Of a stretch of DNA of 64,000 nucleotides, positions 46,786-59,604 are shown in pieces. Location: positions 76,801,494-76,865,493 of the forward strand of contig CM042013.1 in assembly GCA_023525715.1 (NCBI GenBank), written 5' to 3'. The notes under the pieces are model-generated. The model ran no database searches, had not been told where the DNA came from, and saw only the letters and a program-made list of their open reading frames with translations. Every line of letters starts with the position of its first letter. The first letter of the stretch is position 1. A program made the position numbers and the translations under genes. Source of the stretch: Cichorium intybus. Its lineage: Eukaryota > Streptophyta > Magnoliopsida > Asterales > Asteraceae.

Positions 46786-48206
46786 GTAATTTCGAGGGAA
46801 TCAAATAGCCGATCTCTTTTTGATACGAGAGAAATTAAAATGAAATGTTAGAGTGAGAGGAATAAAATCAAAATAATTAAAGGGAAATCAATTATTAATT
46901 AGAGATTCAAAGTTTTTAACTATTTATAACCATAAATTTTCTTGTTATTATATTTAAATAAGATATATTTAGTATTTTAATTAACTAGTAACTTAAAAAA
47001 TTTAAGTTGTATTTTGTAATTCATAATATTTGTATAATTACGAAAAAATTGTTATATATGTGTTTGTTTGTGTATAATATAATTAACTATAGGTATTAGT
47101 CACATTTTTCTTTTATTCGGTTATGGTTGTGTCTTTTTCTTGACTTAAAACTCATTGCAACAAGTTTAAAGGGCTGGTTAAAAGACAATTTTTATTCCTT
47201 TTGATATTTCACAGGGTTAGTTTTTGTTAATTTCCTTAAGTAAAATGTTGTGGTTGTTCGAAAATAAAAATTAAAAAAAAATTGTAACATTGACATTGAA
47301 CTAATAAAAATAATTAAAAGGGTTGATGATATACAAATGGATAAGTATTTAAACATTTATGAAAACAGAAAACTACAATAATTTGCATTTAAAGGTTTGT
47401 AACAACCTTTTAATATAAATTGTTCCCTGTAAAAATTTGCAATTTCTCAGAAAAGGGTTACACTGTATACTTTAAGGCGGCCTTTTTTTTATAGAGTTCC
47501 TTTAAAAACCAATGCAACAGATTATAAAGCAATGGTTCTAACAAGCTGCCTTAAGTTTTAAACGCTCCAAATTATAAGAACTTGATAAGTTTTGAAGTTC
47601 ACAAAGAATAAAAATAAGTTAAAATTGTGTACAAACCTTAAATGAGAAGAAAAAACATCATATTTAGAGGGTCAGATACCTCAAAAGCCATGACTTAAAT
47701 TTGCAACTTTAACGCATTAAAACCTCATACTTAAAACTATGGGTTAGACACCTTAACAGCCATAACTTAAGCATGCAACTTTAAGACATTAAAATCTCAT
47801 TTTTAAATTTATGAATCTGGACATACTTTATCTTAAGGTTTAAGTAACTTATATCTTCATATCTTCTAAAGCGCTTGTTTAGGATAATAAAAAGGAAAAC
47901 TACAACATAAATTGGGAAAAAACGAAATATGATTTACAAAGGCTCTTATTGGATCTATGAAATTATTATTGGACTCGAATTATGGTAATGTAACATGATC
48001 AACTTTAACAAGCCTCCATGAATTTTTATTCAGCACAAACTTCTCTAACCAACCCTTTTAACGACTCCTTGAATGTTTTAGCTCGTGTTGGTCTCCATTG
48101 TAGACATGTTTGGGTTTGCATCAGGCCTCCTTTGTTATGCATCACAAGACAATATTGAAGATGTACTATGTTTAGCATGTATTTGGCTAGGACAATCTAA
48201 GTGGTG
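46786..48206. other. AT-rich intergenic with a ~72-bp tandem duplication
   Basis: No gene seen. 47669-47740 and 47741-47812 are two diverged copies (ACCTCAAAAGCCATGACTTAA versus ACCTTAACAGCCATAACTTAA, differing at a few bases). Confidence 0.5.
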
Positions 48207-48271
48207 TGTAAAACCCTGTTTCCGGAATGATCAAAGTGAGATTTAAAGGAGTTGGTTTTGAGAAAAATGGG

Positions 48272-48376
48272 AGATAGTGCCGCTATCTTTGGAGATAGTG
48301 ACGCTATCTTGTGAAAACATGGTTTCCCATGATCAAGGAGATAGTGACGCTATCTTAAGAGATAGCGCCGCTACCT
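48272..48376 (+). repeat. Four AGATAG/CTATCT hairpins in the solo LTR
   Basis: AGATAG-TGCCG-CTATCT (48272-48288), AGATAG-TGACG-CTATCT (48293-48309 and 48339-48355) and AGATAG-CGCCG-CTACCT (48360-48376, one mismatch). Each has a 6-bp stem and 5-base loop just upstream of the putative transcription start. Confidence 0.85.
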
Positions 48377-49501
48377 ACCGTTGTTTGCACAAAACCCTAG
48401 ATCTCGAGTTTTGGGTCGTATTTAAATGCTCTAACCCTAGGATCCGTCCTTTCCCTCCCTTACAGCCCCTGGAACTCTCGCTTTCCAAACCCTAGCCTCC
48501 TTTGATGATTTTAAGCTCTAAAACCCTCCTTGGATGATATCTTGAAGAAGAAGAATATGGTGTTGGTGTAAGGAAGCTTTTCTACTTGAGGGAATCAGCA
48601 AGGTCTTCATTTTTAAACCTTGGTAATTGTAAATCTTCTACGTTTTGGTGTTATAAGCTAGATCTTGTTGTATAAGTTGCACTGGATGGTATGAAATGGA
48701 GTAATGGTCACTTTGTGGTGTTGTTCATGGATTGGAATGATAAAGGTCTAAACCTTATGTCCATAGAGCCTTCCCTGGACCTTTGAACTGATTTTGGGGG
48801 TAAACCAAGCTCCCTTGAGTGATTAAGCATGGATTGTTTCATTTTTTGGACCTAAGTGTGAGATTTGACATGCATGGGACATGCATGTCAAGAAAGTTTG
48901 GATTTTTATGGGATTTCAGACATTTTGGAAGAGTTCTGGAGAGTATTAGCCTAGGGTGAGCGTGCCCTACCTATGTGATTGTATGATCGAATTTAGGGAC
49001 CCACTAGGTCAATCTGAATGCTTAGGTTTTGTGATTGGTATGTGTGCTTAGTATCGATATTAATAAAGGTGGTTGACATTTGATGACGGATTGGGGTGAG
49101 CCCGAGAGTCCACGCATTGTGCCGACAACGGGAGGAAACGCATGAGCCTGCGAGTCCTAGTCGGGGCGGATCGGGGTGAGCCTGAGAGCCAGGTTGTTCG
49201 GGGTGAGCCCGAAGACCTTTTTCCTGCTAAATGAATGTGATGGATCGTGTGGTATTTTGGGAATCTCACTAAGCTTTGTGCTTACTCTTTCACCCTAAAT
49301 GTTTTTCAGGTACTTGCTAGACTAAGCTTTGGAGCACAGCGCGACTGTAACGCATCCGACATTTTGGTGTTCAAAGTCTTTCGTTGGTTAATGTTTTGTG
49401 TTCGATTTAATATTATGGTTTTAAATGTTTTAAAATACTGAATCTGGAACGAATGGTTTTACTTCCAACTCGTTTTATGTGTTTGAACCGTTTCTAAAAA
49501 T

Positions 49502-50136
<635 letters not shown>

Positions 50137-50176
50137 CTAAAAATCAAAAATTTATTACAGAATTTGGGACGTTACA

Positions 50177-51224
50177 TGATGTTGATTTTGAAAAAATAGT
50201 ATAGTTTCTTGTTTTGAAAATAATAAAGGAACTAGCAAGTTGACTAGTTTTCTTGTCCCACATAAGTAATGGAAGAACCTTGAAAGGGTTTATAAGGTTT
50301 TCCTTACCTAAGCCTTCAAAGGCTTTAGTCGAGACTAAGGGATGGGTCAAGCCCACACGTGTGTCAAACCAAGCCGTGGAACGTGAATGCGAGCTTTCTA
50401 TCCTCTCTCTCTGCAATGCAACGTTCTTCCGATTTTTGAGTATTCAATTTGTGTTTATCAATTCTTCTATAGCTCTTGGAATGAACGATATTCTATATTA
50501 AATCCTGAAGTTTTACACTGATGACTTACAATCGACGAGCTTCATAAAAACCTTTAAGGACAAGAGTAATCCTGTACAGTTTTATCAACCAATAATCAGC
50601 GATCTTCAAGTTTGTTTTAATTTTCTCAGTCTCCTCTATCTTCCTTATAATTGGACTTGGTCGCAAAGGATCAAGATTTCGGACAAAACTAAGTAATTAA
50701 ATAATAGTTGGGTTTGTTATTTGCAACAAATCGACACTTAATTCTCTATATTGTAAGTCGATATGTTTGCAATAGATTTTACTAACGATTCGATATTAAT
50801 TTACAATACTAATCGTTGGACTGTTTGTTTGTCAAAGTCTGAAACATAACATCTTGTCCCATCCAAACAACAATATAGGCCATATGCATGCACTCAATCT
50901 CTCCTTTGCATAAAAGACTTCGAAAATACCCCTAAAAAGTTTGTTAACTCTCATCTAGTATTGTAAACTATGGTCTCTCATAATGCGAGTGCTCTTTGTC
51001 GTTATAAATTCATCCAAAATAACGAAAACATCTTCCCAAAATCACTGCAAGTCTCGCCAACGAAAAAACATACATAACCTCTACAAACAAATGTACATCC
51101 ATCAAACAAGTGTAGAAAGGCGACCGAAATGACAAATTATCATTAATTCACCATGTACCCTTGCATACATGTACATAATCAAAACAATGTAAACAACAGT
51201 AAAGATCTGGTGGCCACCTTTCGA
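50177..51224. other. 3' flank of the RETICULATA-related gene
   Basis: No other gene is seen. The minus-strand 3' UTR must lie in its right part. No perfect AATAAA is visible; AATTAATGATAA (around 51140) is an acceptable plant-type polyadenylation context. Confidence 0.45.
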
Positions 51225-54200
51225 TCATTCCCTGCTCCTTTGAATTCCGATCCAACGTGCATAATCAACCCACCTGTTGGCAAAATAATAATTAAGAATT
51301 AGAATGGGAAGATTAAATACGTTTTTTAGTAATTAAATGTGCGAAAATTTCAATATTTATTACATTAATGACCCTAGAAACGTGTTGCCTGTTCGGACTG
51401 CAAAGCAAATGGCACTCAACACGAGTTTATGTTGGTGTAGCAACGGTTCCAACATTCGTTGTTCAATAATCCCTGCCAATACTTGGTACCTGTACAACAA
51501 TAAAAAAAAATAAAAATAAAAATAAAAACTCAATACCATGTACAAAGTTGAAATATAATAGAAGGTTTACAGCAACGTTTATCATAGCATGTTATTTCAT
51601 TTTGTTCCTATTACAACATTGTATTTTGAAAAATCTATCTAAATATAGCAGTTTAAAAAGGAATTTTCGCTTGCTATAATTCGGTGGATTATTCAAAATA
51701 TAACATCCTAATAAGAGGAAATGAAAATGAAATGCTATAATTAGGAAGATTTTGTGAAGTACAATGTCTAAAGAAGGAAAATTGCAAGTACAATGCTTTA
51801 ATAGAATGAAAGAGAAGTAGGATGCTATAATAGACAAATTAATGGAAGTATGTTGCTATTTCTTGCATTCAACCCTTTTGAAATGAACTTAAATACGAAA
51901 CAAATGGAGAAGGCAAGAGAAAGAGAGTGTTGTTTTTAAATGTTTAAGGGCAGGATTCAAGCAAAATAAAGTAAAGGCCAATTGCATGAAATAGTAATGT
52001 ACTTTCATTATTTTTTTATCATAACATCCTAATTCAACTTTTTTCCTATTACAATATTGTATTTTGAAAAATGTATCCAATTATAGAAGTAATCGAAAGA
52101 CAAAGCAATTTTCACTGCTATAAATGGATGGATTTTTCAAATTATATTTTTGTAATAAGAAAACCCAGAAGCACAATGCTATAGTAGGGTTGATTTTGTT
52201 AAGTACAATGCCTTAATGAGAAAAAAATTGAAAGTACAACAACACTGTTTGTATTTTGAATTTTAGAATGTGATGTAGCCTTTTTATTTTTTTTATATGT
52301 TAAAGATAAAACTATTAGAATATTAATTCACAAATACTAATATTGGGATGGGTCAGTTTTTGTCAAATGCAAGAAATAACAATCAAACAATGTGCTTCCA
52401 TCAAATTGTTTACTATAGCATCCCACTTTAATTCCTTCCTATTACAGAATTGTATTTTGAAAATTTTATCCAATTATAAACCTATAACAATCTCATTGAT
52501 AACAAGCCAATCTTCAATACTACAATTTGGTTTTTTTTTTTTTCGAAATAATATCATAAGAAAATAATAAACTGAAAGTATCAATGCAACAATTCGATAT
52601 ACTTTTTAAAGTACAAAAAAAAATTAGGTACAACGCTTTAAGAGAACAAAATGATATCACATTGCTATTTCTTGCATTTTTAGCCTCTTCAAAAAGAGTT
52701 TACATTCGAAACAAATGAAGAATGCAAGAGAAATAGAATATCTTTTAAACCTTTTCAATAAATAGCAATGTACTTTCAGGTAATGAAATAAAAATAAATA
52801 AATAAATAAACTATAAATTAAAATAGTAGTATGAGAGTATAAGAACATACCTAAGGTTGCTAGAAACCGACATATAAACACCGTAAGCAACACTTGTTGA
52901 TAATACGGGAAGGTCTTCAGCTTCAACAGCATAAGATTTATCAATCGCCTTCCTTGCGTTAATTAACAAATTTGTTACACCGGTCCCCACCTGAAATAAA
53001 AGTATAACTTTAATTAATATGAAACAAAAATTAAAAGTATAAATGATTATTATTCACTAGTATCAAACATGATGATAAAATTCAACATTTCACAATTGCT
53101 ACCTTATATGATAAATTATTGATCAACGTTAGTGCATAAAGAAAACGTATATTAAACCGTTATCCCATATTGCAAAATTATAACTTTTTGTCACACCGAA
53201 AAAGCACGCAAAAGACGTAGATACCCTCATGATTTTAGCAATTTTCTTGTATTTCCTTCAATTTAGGTGAATAATTTCAGTATTCTAAAACTTGCCAAAG
53301 ATGTTAGCAGTTTATTGTATGTAACATTGAAAAGTATCCAAAAATTATTCTTTTTTTTTTTTCATATCAAAGTTTATTGGAACAAATTTATGATGATGAC
53401 TTACAAGAGATGCACCGGTACCAACAGCAAACAGTTTCGCACCATTTCGCTGAAAAAAACAAATCAAAAGATTTAAAGCTTAATAATTTCAGGGAAAATT
53501 TTAATTCCATAAAATATTTAAAAAAAAACATGATTACAAAAACATACCACTATGGCTCCGATTCTCTGCAAGAATGAATAGGATGTACCAGCCAAAGCAA
53601 CCTGTATATGAAGGGCAAAATAGTCAATTCACCAAGCAGACAACCTCACAACAGAAAAGTCTATACAAGTTTGTGCAAAAAAGGATTATTCTTCTAGCAC
53701 GAGAATAAATTAGTAAAAGAGTAAATTACAATTTTGGTCCCTGTGGTTTACACCAAATTACAGTTTTGGTCCTAGTTTTGAAAATTTTACACTGATGCTC
53801 CCTGTGGTTTTCAAATCTTTCACTTTTGGTCTCGGTGGTTTCTAAATCTTTCACTTTTGGTCCCTCCCTCTGTTATTGTTTGTGCAAACAATAGGGACCA
53901 AAATTGAAAGATTTAGAAAGCATTGGGAACAAAAGTGAAAGATTTGAAAACCACAGGGACCAGAAATGCAAGATTTTTAAAACGAGGACATAAACTGTAA
54001 TTTGGTGTAAACCACAGGGACCAAAACTGTAATTTACTCTTAGTAAAAGTTGAAATTTTTAACAAAAAAAATATCAAGAACCTGAAATGCATTATCGGGA
54101 CATCCAGAGAAGTATTTAGCGACCATTCCAGCACTGACAGCAACGGGTGGTCTTAGAGAAACAGTAGGAGCAGGAAGCCATACGAGCATGAAATCTGCAA

Positions 54201-55223
54201 TTATTGCCATTATCTGAAACGAAACTTCGATGTGATTAGTAGAATCTTTTAGGAAGGAATTGGAATCAGTCAATTGAATTATAAATTGAAGAAATTGGGA
54301 TATGAAGGAATTGAATTTATCACGCAGTTGATTCGTAGGAAATGGAACGGAATTGTGAGGGTTATTGGTCATTTGAAATCAAACGTCGGATCGGATTGGG
54401 ATGAAACAGAATTCCGATTCCGGCCAAATCCCAATTAATCCGGCGAATCAAACGCCAGATAATACGAAGTGTTTAGAGATCAAAAGGCGTACCACATCAG
54501 CACAGACAAAATCGAGCTCCTTTGTAAAGTTTTCCCTTCGTTTTTCCAATTCTGCAGCACTCTAGAAGAACCACCAGTGTTAAAGACAGAAATTAGAAAC
54601 CAATTTTGAAAATACTTTGAATCCGTCTCTTGAAATTGAGAAAATTTTGTGTAATTTAAACAAATTGACAAGAAGGGACGTGAAAAAACCTTGGTGAAGA
54701 TGCCAACACCACATTCAATTCCAACTTTAGTCAAGAAAAGATCATCAGCAAGTAATCTTTCCTTAAACCCAGAAAACTGAAGCAACCACCGGAACACGGC
54801 GGACTTCTCCAGTTCCAGGTATCTTTTCACGATCGATCCGGGGATCTTTCCGGCATCGATCGATGCCGCAATGTCTTTCGGAATACTCTCCAACGATCTC
54901 CCAGCTTCAGCTAGTACGAGATACGCCTCGGATTTATTCTTCTCCCCTGCGTCATCGTCTCCGCCTCCTCCTCCTCCTCCTCCTCCCCCGCCCCCAGTTC
55001 CACCGACACCGTCGCCGCCATTTCCACCAGAATACGCGATGGTCAGAGGGGGATGACGGTTGTGGAGCTTATTAAGGGTAAATGAGAGATGGGTTTTGCG
55101 AGTTTGGGTGACGATTTTGAGATTGATGGGAGTATGGTGGCGGTGGTGACTGTGACGGCGGAGATGGCCGTTCGGTGATTGGATAAAGAAAGATCGAGTG
55201 GTAGTGGAGGTGATGACAGCCAT
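51225..55223 (-). CDS. RER: RETICULATA-RELATED chloroplast protein (DUF3411), 8 exons
   Basis: Eight exons: 55223-54690, 54561-54493, 54213-54082, 53601-53548, 53449-53405, 52990-52851, 51489-51364, 51273-51225. All introns are GT-AG, all joins stay in phase, and the total is 382 residues, so it looks functional. Residues 1-60 are Ser/Thr/His/Arg-rich, a probable chloroplast transit peptide. A poly-Gly linker with an Asp patch (about 70-95) precedes the conserved domain: YLVLAEAGRSLESIPKDIAA, FRWLLQFSGFKERLLADDLF, MVWLPAPTVSLRPP-type sequence, GCPDNAFQ, ARKAIDK, STSVAYGVYM and FAVRTGNTFLGS, ending VDYARWIGIQ. RETICULATA family proteins sit in the chloroplast envelope and affect leaf mesophyll development and amino-acid homeostasis in Arabidopsis; closest type appears RER3-like, from memory. 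The ATG at 55223 was chosen because upstream in-frame sequence starts only with non-ATG codons. Introns 3 and 6 carry MITEs. Confidence 0.92.
51571..51869. mobile_element. Foldback MITE, copy c (intron 6 of RER gene)
   Basis: Left half CAACGTTTATCATAGCATG, right half GTAGGATGCTATAATAGAC then ATGTTGCTATTTCTTGCATT; same family as 438-751. Confidence 0.65.
51981..52240. mobile_element. Foldback MITE, copy d (intron 6 of RER gene)
   Basis: Starts ATTGCATGAAATAGTAATG; the inverted half includes AGCACAATGCTATAGTAGG and ends near TTGAAAGTACAAC. Confidence 0.6.
52364..52677. mobile_element. Foldback MITE, copy e (intron 6 of RER gene)
   Basis: Starts AAATGCAAGAAATAACAATC and ends CATTGCTATTTCTTGCATTT; third copy in the same 1.36-kb intron. 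Confidence 0.65.
53719..54039. mobile_element. Foldback MITE with 9-bp duplication (intron 3 of RER gene)
   Basis: Nearly perfect palindrome starting GAGTAAATTACAATTTTGG and ending CTGTAATTTACTC, built of GGTCCCTGTGG words. TTAGTAAAA flanks both sides (53710-53718, 54040-54048), a perfect 9-bp duplication as made by Mutator-like transposases. Confidence 0.88.
54957..54998. repeat. CCT/CCG-rich microsatellite coding poly-Gly
   Basis: CCTCCTCCTCCTCCTCCT-type run on the plus strand encodes the poly-Gly linker of exon 1 of the RER gene; length variation would change the linker only. Confidence 0.8.
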
Positions 55224-57972
55224 GAGAGAGAGAGAGAAGAGAGAGAGTTTCTCTCTCGTCTTTGCTGTCAAGAAAGAGAGAATGAGAGTATCGTTGTGTG
55301 GGAGTGAAGGATTACCGCCATTGTTTCTTCATCTGATGAGTGACTATCTTTTTCTGGTCAGCCGTCGACTTTTACCCTTTCGTAGTTTCGTTTGCTTTTA
55401 AACCACATAATAAAGATTCCAACTTCAAAAATAGAAAACAATGATTGACCTTTCATAATCTTTTTAGTTATTTTAAAATCATTTTAATATTAGATTTTGT
55501 GGACGACTCATGCAGTCATGTGAGGCTAAATGTCAAAGGTGTCTTTCAATGTTCCTGAAAGTATTAAATATGGCATTAGAATATAAACAATATGGTAAGA
55601 GGTCACTCTATTTTGTAGTTGATATTATTTTAATGTAATGTAACAGGATAAGATAAAATAGTTAAATTATTTTATGATTTATATTTTTTGAATAGTTAAA
55701 ATTTACAAATAAAAGTAGAATAAAATAAAGAGAGATTTTATATCCTCTTACTAAATGTTCCTACATTTATTCGTACTCATTAAATCAATACAAGTGTCAA
55801 AAACAATGGATGTGATTAAGATAAATGATTAGTGAATTTCACATGTTCTTATACAGTGGATAGGAAGATGAATTAGGAGGATTTAGTAGGAATAAATAGA
55901 ATTTCCCTAAAACAAATGAAAGAGGGATGGTTCCGACCAATTATATTGGATATACAACCTCAATTGGATTGGGCTAGTTTCAAATTTTCATAATCGAGTT
56001 GGATTGGATCACTTTTCAGATAATAATGAAAATTCATTGGATAACTAACCAAACCGAACCAATGGATATCCAATTAATATACAACATACTTATCCAATTA
56101 ATAATTAATATATTGAATTAAAAAATATATGTTATAGATATTTGTTGACAATTTGGCATATCCTAGATTCCTAACATAAACACTAATTGTGTGAGGTTTA
56201 GTTTTATTTATCATAATTATATTAGTTGTTTAATTAGCTAGAAATTGGACCAAAATTGGTTGGATAATTGATATCCAATTATATATATCCAACGGATAAA
56301 ACCAATCTAATCCAACATCTGATTGAGCTGGATTGGTTTGGTTTTACAAAATGAATTGAAATGAATTGGTTGACAAAATCGAAAATCTAATGTATAATTG
56401 AATTGGATACGTTCTATAAAAAATCATTATATTTCATCTGATGAACACCCCTATCTAAGGGCCACGTCGCAAAGGAAGGGTGAATCGGTCACATGGTAGA
56501 TTAGAAGGACATGTATTTATATGTGAATTAGGTGTTTTTTGTTTTTAAAGATGTAAAAGGTATGCAGTCTGCGGACCACATCTATAGAAAAATATGTAGA
56601 TCAAATATCTACAGTTTGCAAGAAAAATACTATTTCACACATGGGTTAGCAAGACTCAAGTGTTGTGATATGTTCTAAAATGTCATCACAATCATTCATT
56701 CATTCAGTTGGACACCTAATTCACTAAGTATCCACGCCACACTAGTTAACCACCCATCTCCTATGCAAATAGATGTAACATGATCATGTATTATGTAATT
56801 AAAAATATCCTTTAAAATGAATTAACACTTTTGAAAGTCGTACCCTTTTCACTCACGCCCTTTTCTTAAAACCATTGCTTGTATGACATATATAAGAACT
56901 TGAACGACAAGAAATTCATAGTATAAATCGAATAAAGACATGTAACTTGAAAGCAATACCTTATAGAGGACATATTCATTAAAATATTGTGTACTTACCT
57001 CGATGTTGATTAAGAAATCAACGCAACTATTTAACCTCATGATAAACTCTAAAAAAACAACAAATTGAACTCCTTTCATGTTAAGGAACACTATGCTTTA
57101 GAATATCCCCACCATGTCCTTAACTTGATGATAATACGGTTATTGTTAGGTGCAAAGGGATGTCTGTAGTGTAGTCAAAGGATTTTGTGCCTTCTTTAAG
57201 CAAAGAATGTTTGATATGTTCCTTAGGCTTGACACAAGACAATATAGACAAAGGGAAACATAGTGGACAAGTTGACATTCACTAAAAATATGTTCGTTCT
57301 TGCATAGCCACACAATGCTCGCATTCTTTTAGCCTAAGTAGTACTATACATACTGCCTAGTAGACATTATCATTTGCTTGTTTCTTCATCAGAGTGTTAT
57401 ATGTGTTGCACATGTATGATATTGATAGACTATGCCCATACACATGGCAAGATAAATTTAATGCCAATGTTATTCATATTAGATCATACAATCAAGGTGA
57501 GTAATGGATAAATAGATAGATTACAAAGTCGATATGAATCCTTACAAGTGTTTTAAGAAAGAATTTCTCAAAGGACTATAAGTGTCGTGGACTAAAATAT
57601 ATCAGATCGGATCAAGCATGTGCAGGTGTGATTCACGCCCTTCCCAATGGTGTATGTGTGCGGTTTGATCTGATCATATTCAAGTTTATTACTCTAGCAT
57701 GCAGTTATTTAAGTAGGTATTTTCCTCGCTTTTGCACCATCCCTAAACATAAGTTTAGAAAAATGATCGAGTTTCGAAGGCACGGGAGTTCATATTGTGT
57801 GATTGAATCATCTCTAAGCTAGCACTCGTTTGTTGCACTATAATTGTGCCACCCTATGTGATACCCTTAGAAGGAGGGTATGGAGGGTATGTTGGATCGA
57901 TGATTTATATAGATATCATCCCTGATGTACATTCCATTGTAAAGGAATTGTTTAAACTTACGGCTGTGTTTA
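55224..57972. other. 5' flank of the RER gene and intergenic DNA
   Basis: The first ~200 bp should contain the minus-strand leader and promoter; an AG-repeat is at about 55222-55250. No clear TATA box. 55920-56455 repeats ATTGGATTGG-like words and ends GAACACCCCTA, hinting at an old hAT-type MITE. No second gene was recognised; short frames at 56849-57091 and 57628-57822 have no supporting features. Confidence 0.4.
56531..56640. mobile_element. Remnant left end of a Harbinger element
   Basis: TTA followed by GGTGTTTTTTGTTTTT, then GTAAAAGGTATGCAGTCTGC and GACCACATCTATAG, closely matches the left end of the 22371-26132 element. The similarity ends near 56640 and no right end was found. Confidence 0.7.
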
Positions 57973-58379
57973 TTTCTTTGAGACAAAATTACAGTTTTGG
58001 TCCCTAAAGTATACCAAATATTTCACCTTAGGACATACTATCAGAAAATCACGGTTTTGGTCAGTAAAGTTTGCAAATGGTTTCAAATCAGTCCCTGGGG
58101 CATATAAAAAGACTGAAATACCCTTTCTATTTTGTTTTTCATTTTTCTTTTAATATATTATTTATTAAATCAATTTTTTAAAAATGAAAAATAAACCCAC
58201 CCCCCACCCCCACTACCCCCTCCCCCTCCCCGTTAACAGCATCGCCGGAATATTTTTGTTACGATAACTACAATTAATTAGGAGAACCTTCTAAATTTAT
58301 ACCCTATATACATCAAATTATTCAACTTTATGCATCAAATTATTCCTTTTTATACACTATATCTCAGTTCTGGAGAATT

Positions 58380-58766
58380 TACGATTACGAATTCAGCACC
58401 CTCAACCTGGATTCCATGGCAGTAAACCATGTCGATGCTTTCTAACTGCTTACAGTTCTTGCACAATGAAATTAATGATGCATTCATTAATCTACTGAAC
58501 CCCTTAGTTTAAGTGTCTTGATGTTTCGTAGATTCTGAACTTTGCAATCGGAGGATGTTTAATTGATTGAATTTCGCATCGATTTCGTGTAAGTGACTGT
58601 CGTCTAAATCGAGATGTAACCGGAGGTCGAGTTTTTGGAGACTGCAGTTCGTTTCGCGGATGAAATGGAGCAAATTAACAGTTCCAACCTTGAAGAGGAA
58701 TTGATGCGAAATGGCTATGGATCTCGATTTGACAGCAGATTTAACAAATATCACATTTATTAACAA
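58380..58766 (-). pseudogene. F-box/LRR-like gene fragment
   Basis: Minus-strand translation gives SAVKSRSIAISHQFLFKVGT, LQKLDLRLHLDLDD, FNQLNILRLQSSES and, after a stop near 58520, SLCKNCKQLESIDMVYCHG. The spacing of Leu and the LxxLxL pattern are those of leucine-rich repeats in plant F-box proteins. No F-box is present and the frame is interrupted, so this is a captured fragment. Confidence 0.55.
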
Positions 58767-59165
58767 ATTTAATAAAAAATCTTGTAATCCATGGAAGAAA
58801 GCAAAGAAAATGGTAAAAAACTATCCCCAATATGCATCTAAAATTATGTTATTAATGTTTCTTAAAAGATTTCTGGTATAAATGATTTGGCCAATTAAAC
58901 TTCAGGAAGCTTTCTTTAATCTTTTATCGAGTTTAATCTAGTGTTTGATGCGATTTCTTTAATGGAAAGATAAATCAAAACAGGAACTCCACTGCCCTCA
59001 TTCCAATTCAAGTCATGACACACCAACCACGATAAGATACGTAAAGGTACCAAGTATGATTGATTATAAAATTGACATGAAGAACAAACGAACAAAAGGA
59101 TAGGTTTATTTTTGGGGCCTACATATTGATAAACGAATAATATATTCAACAATGGTGTCATATGA

Positions 59166-59604
59166 CTATGTAACAGAGACAGATAGAGTAAAAAAATAAA
59201 TCGGATTTCTGTAGTGAACAGCGAGATCGGGGGAACAACCGTCGGCGGCGTAGCTCTTACGATCGGGGTCATTACCAAAAACGACACTGTCAGTACCGGA
59301 GAAAGGATGGCTCCGGCGATCGGTGTCAGCTGTCATGGATTGCTTGAAGAACTCTTCGATATCGTAATCGGAAAGGGTCCTGCTCATGGGGTTGCACATG
59401 GAAGAATCGTTGAAGGGTTCTTCCTTTTGTTGTGATTAAAATTATCCATGATAATGTGTGGATAACAGCGGATGCAATTAACTGTTCCGCTAATTCTTCC
59501 CGCTCCGACGTCGAGATCGTTGATGAAGAGGAATTGATCAGTATCCATGATAACGCAAACCAGATTTCACATATAACTGAGATGACCCATAAGGGGGTAT
59601 GCAT
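59166..59604 (-). pseudogene. Cellulose-synthase-like fragment plus unknown coding piece
   Basis: PLWVISVICEIWFALSWIL (near 59545-59600) is the conserved transmembrane segment of cellulose synthases and CSL proteins, normally followed by DQFPKW; here a one-base change of frame follows and Asp-Gln-Phe is found in the neighbouring frame. Downstream, another open piece reads MCNPMSRTLSDYDIEEFFKQ (59166-59399), which I do not recognise. Both lie on the minus strand inside the nested insert. Confidence 0.5.

Noticed and set aside
54863..55075. Plus-strand Leu/Pro-rich frames
   Set aside because: Antisense to exon 1 of the RETICULATA-related gene; caused by the poly-Gly codon run.
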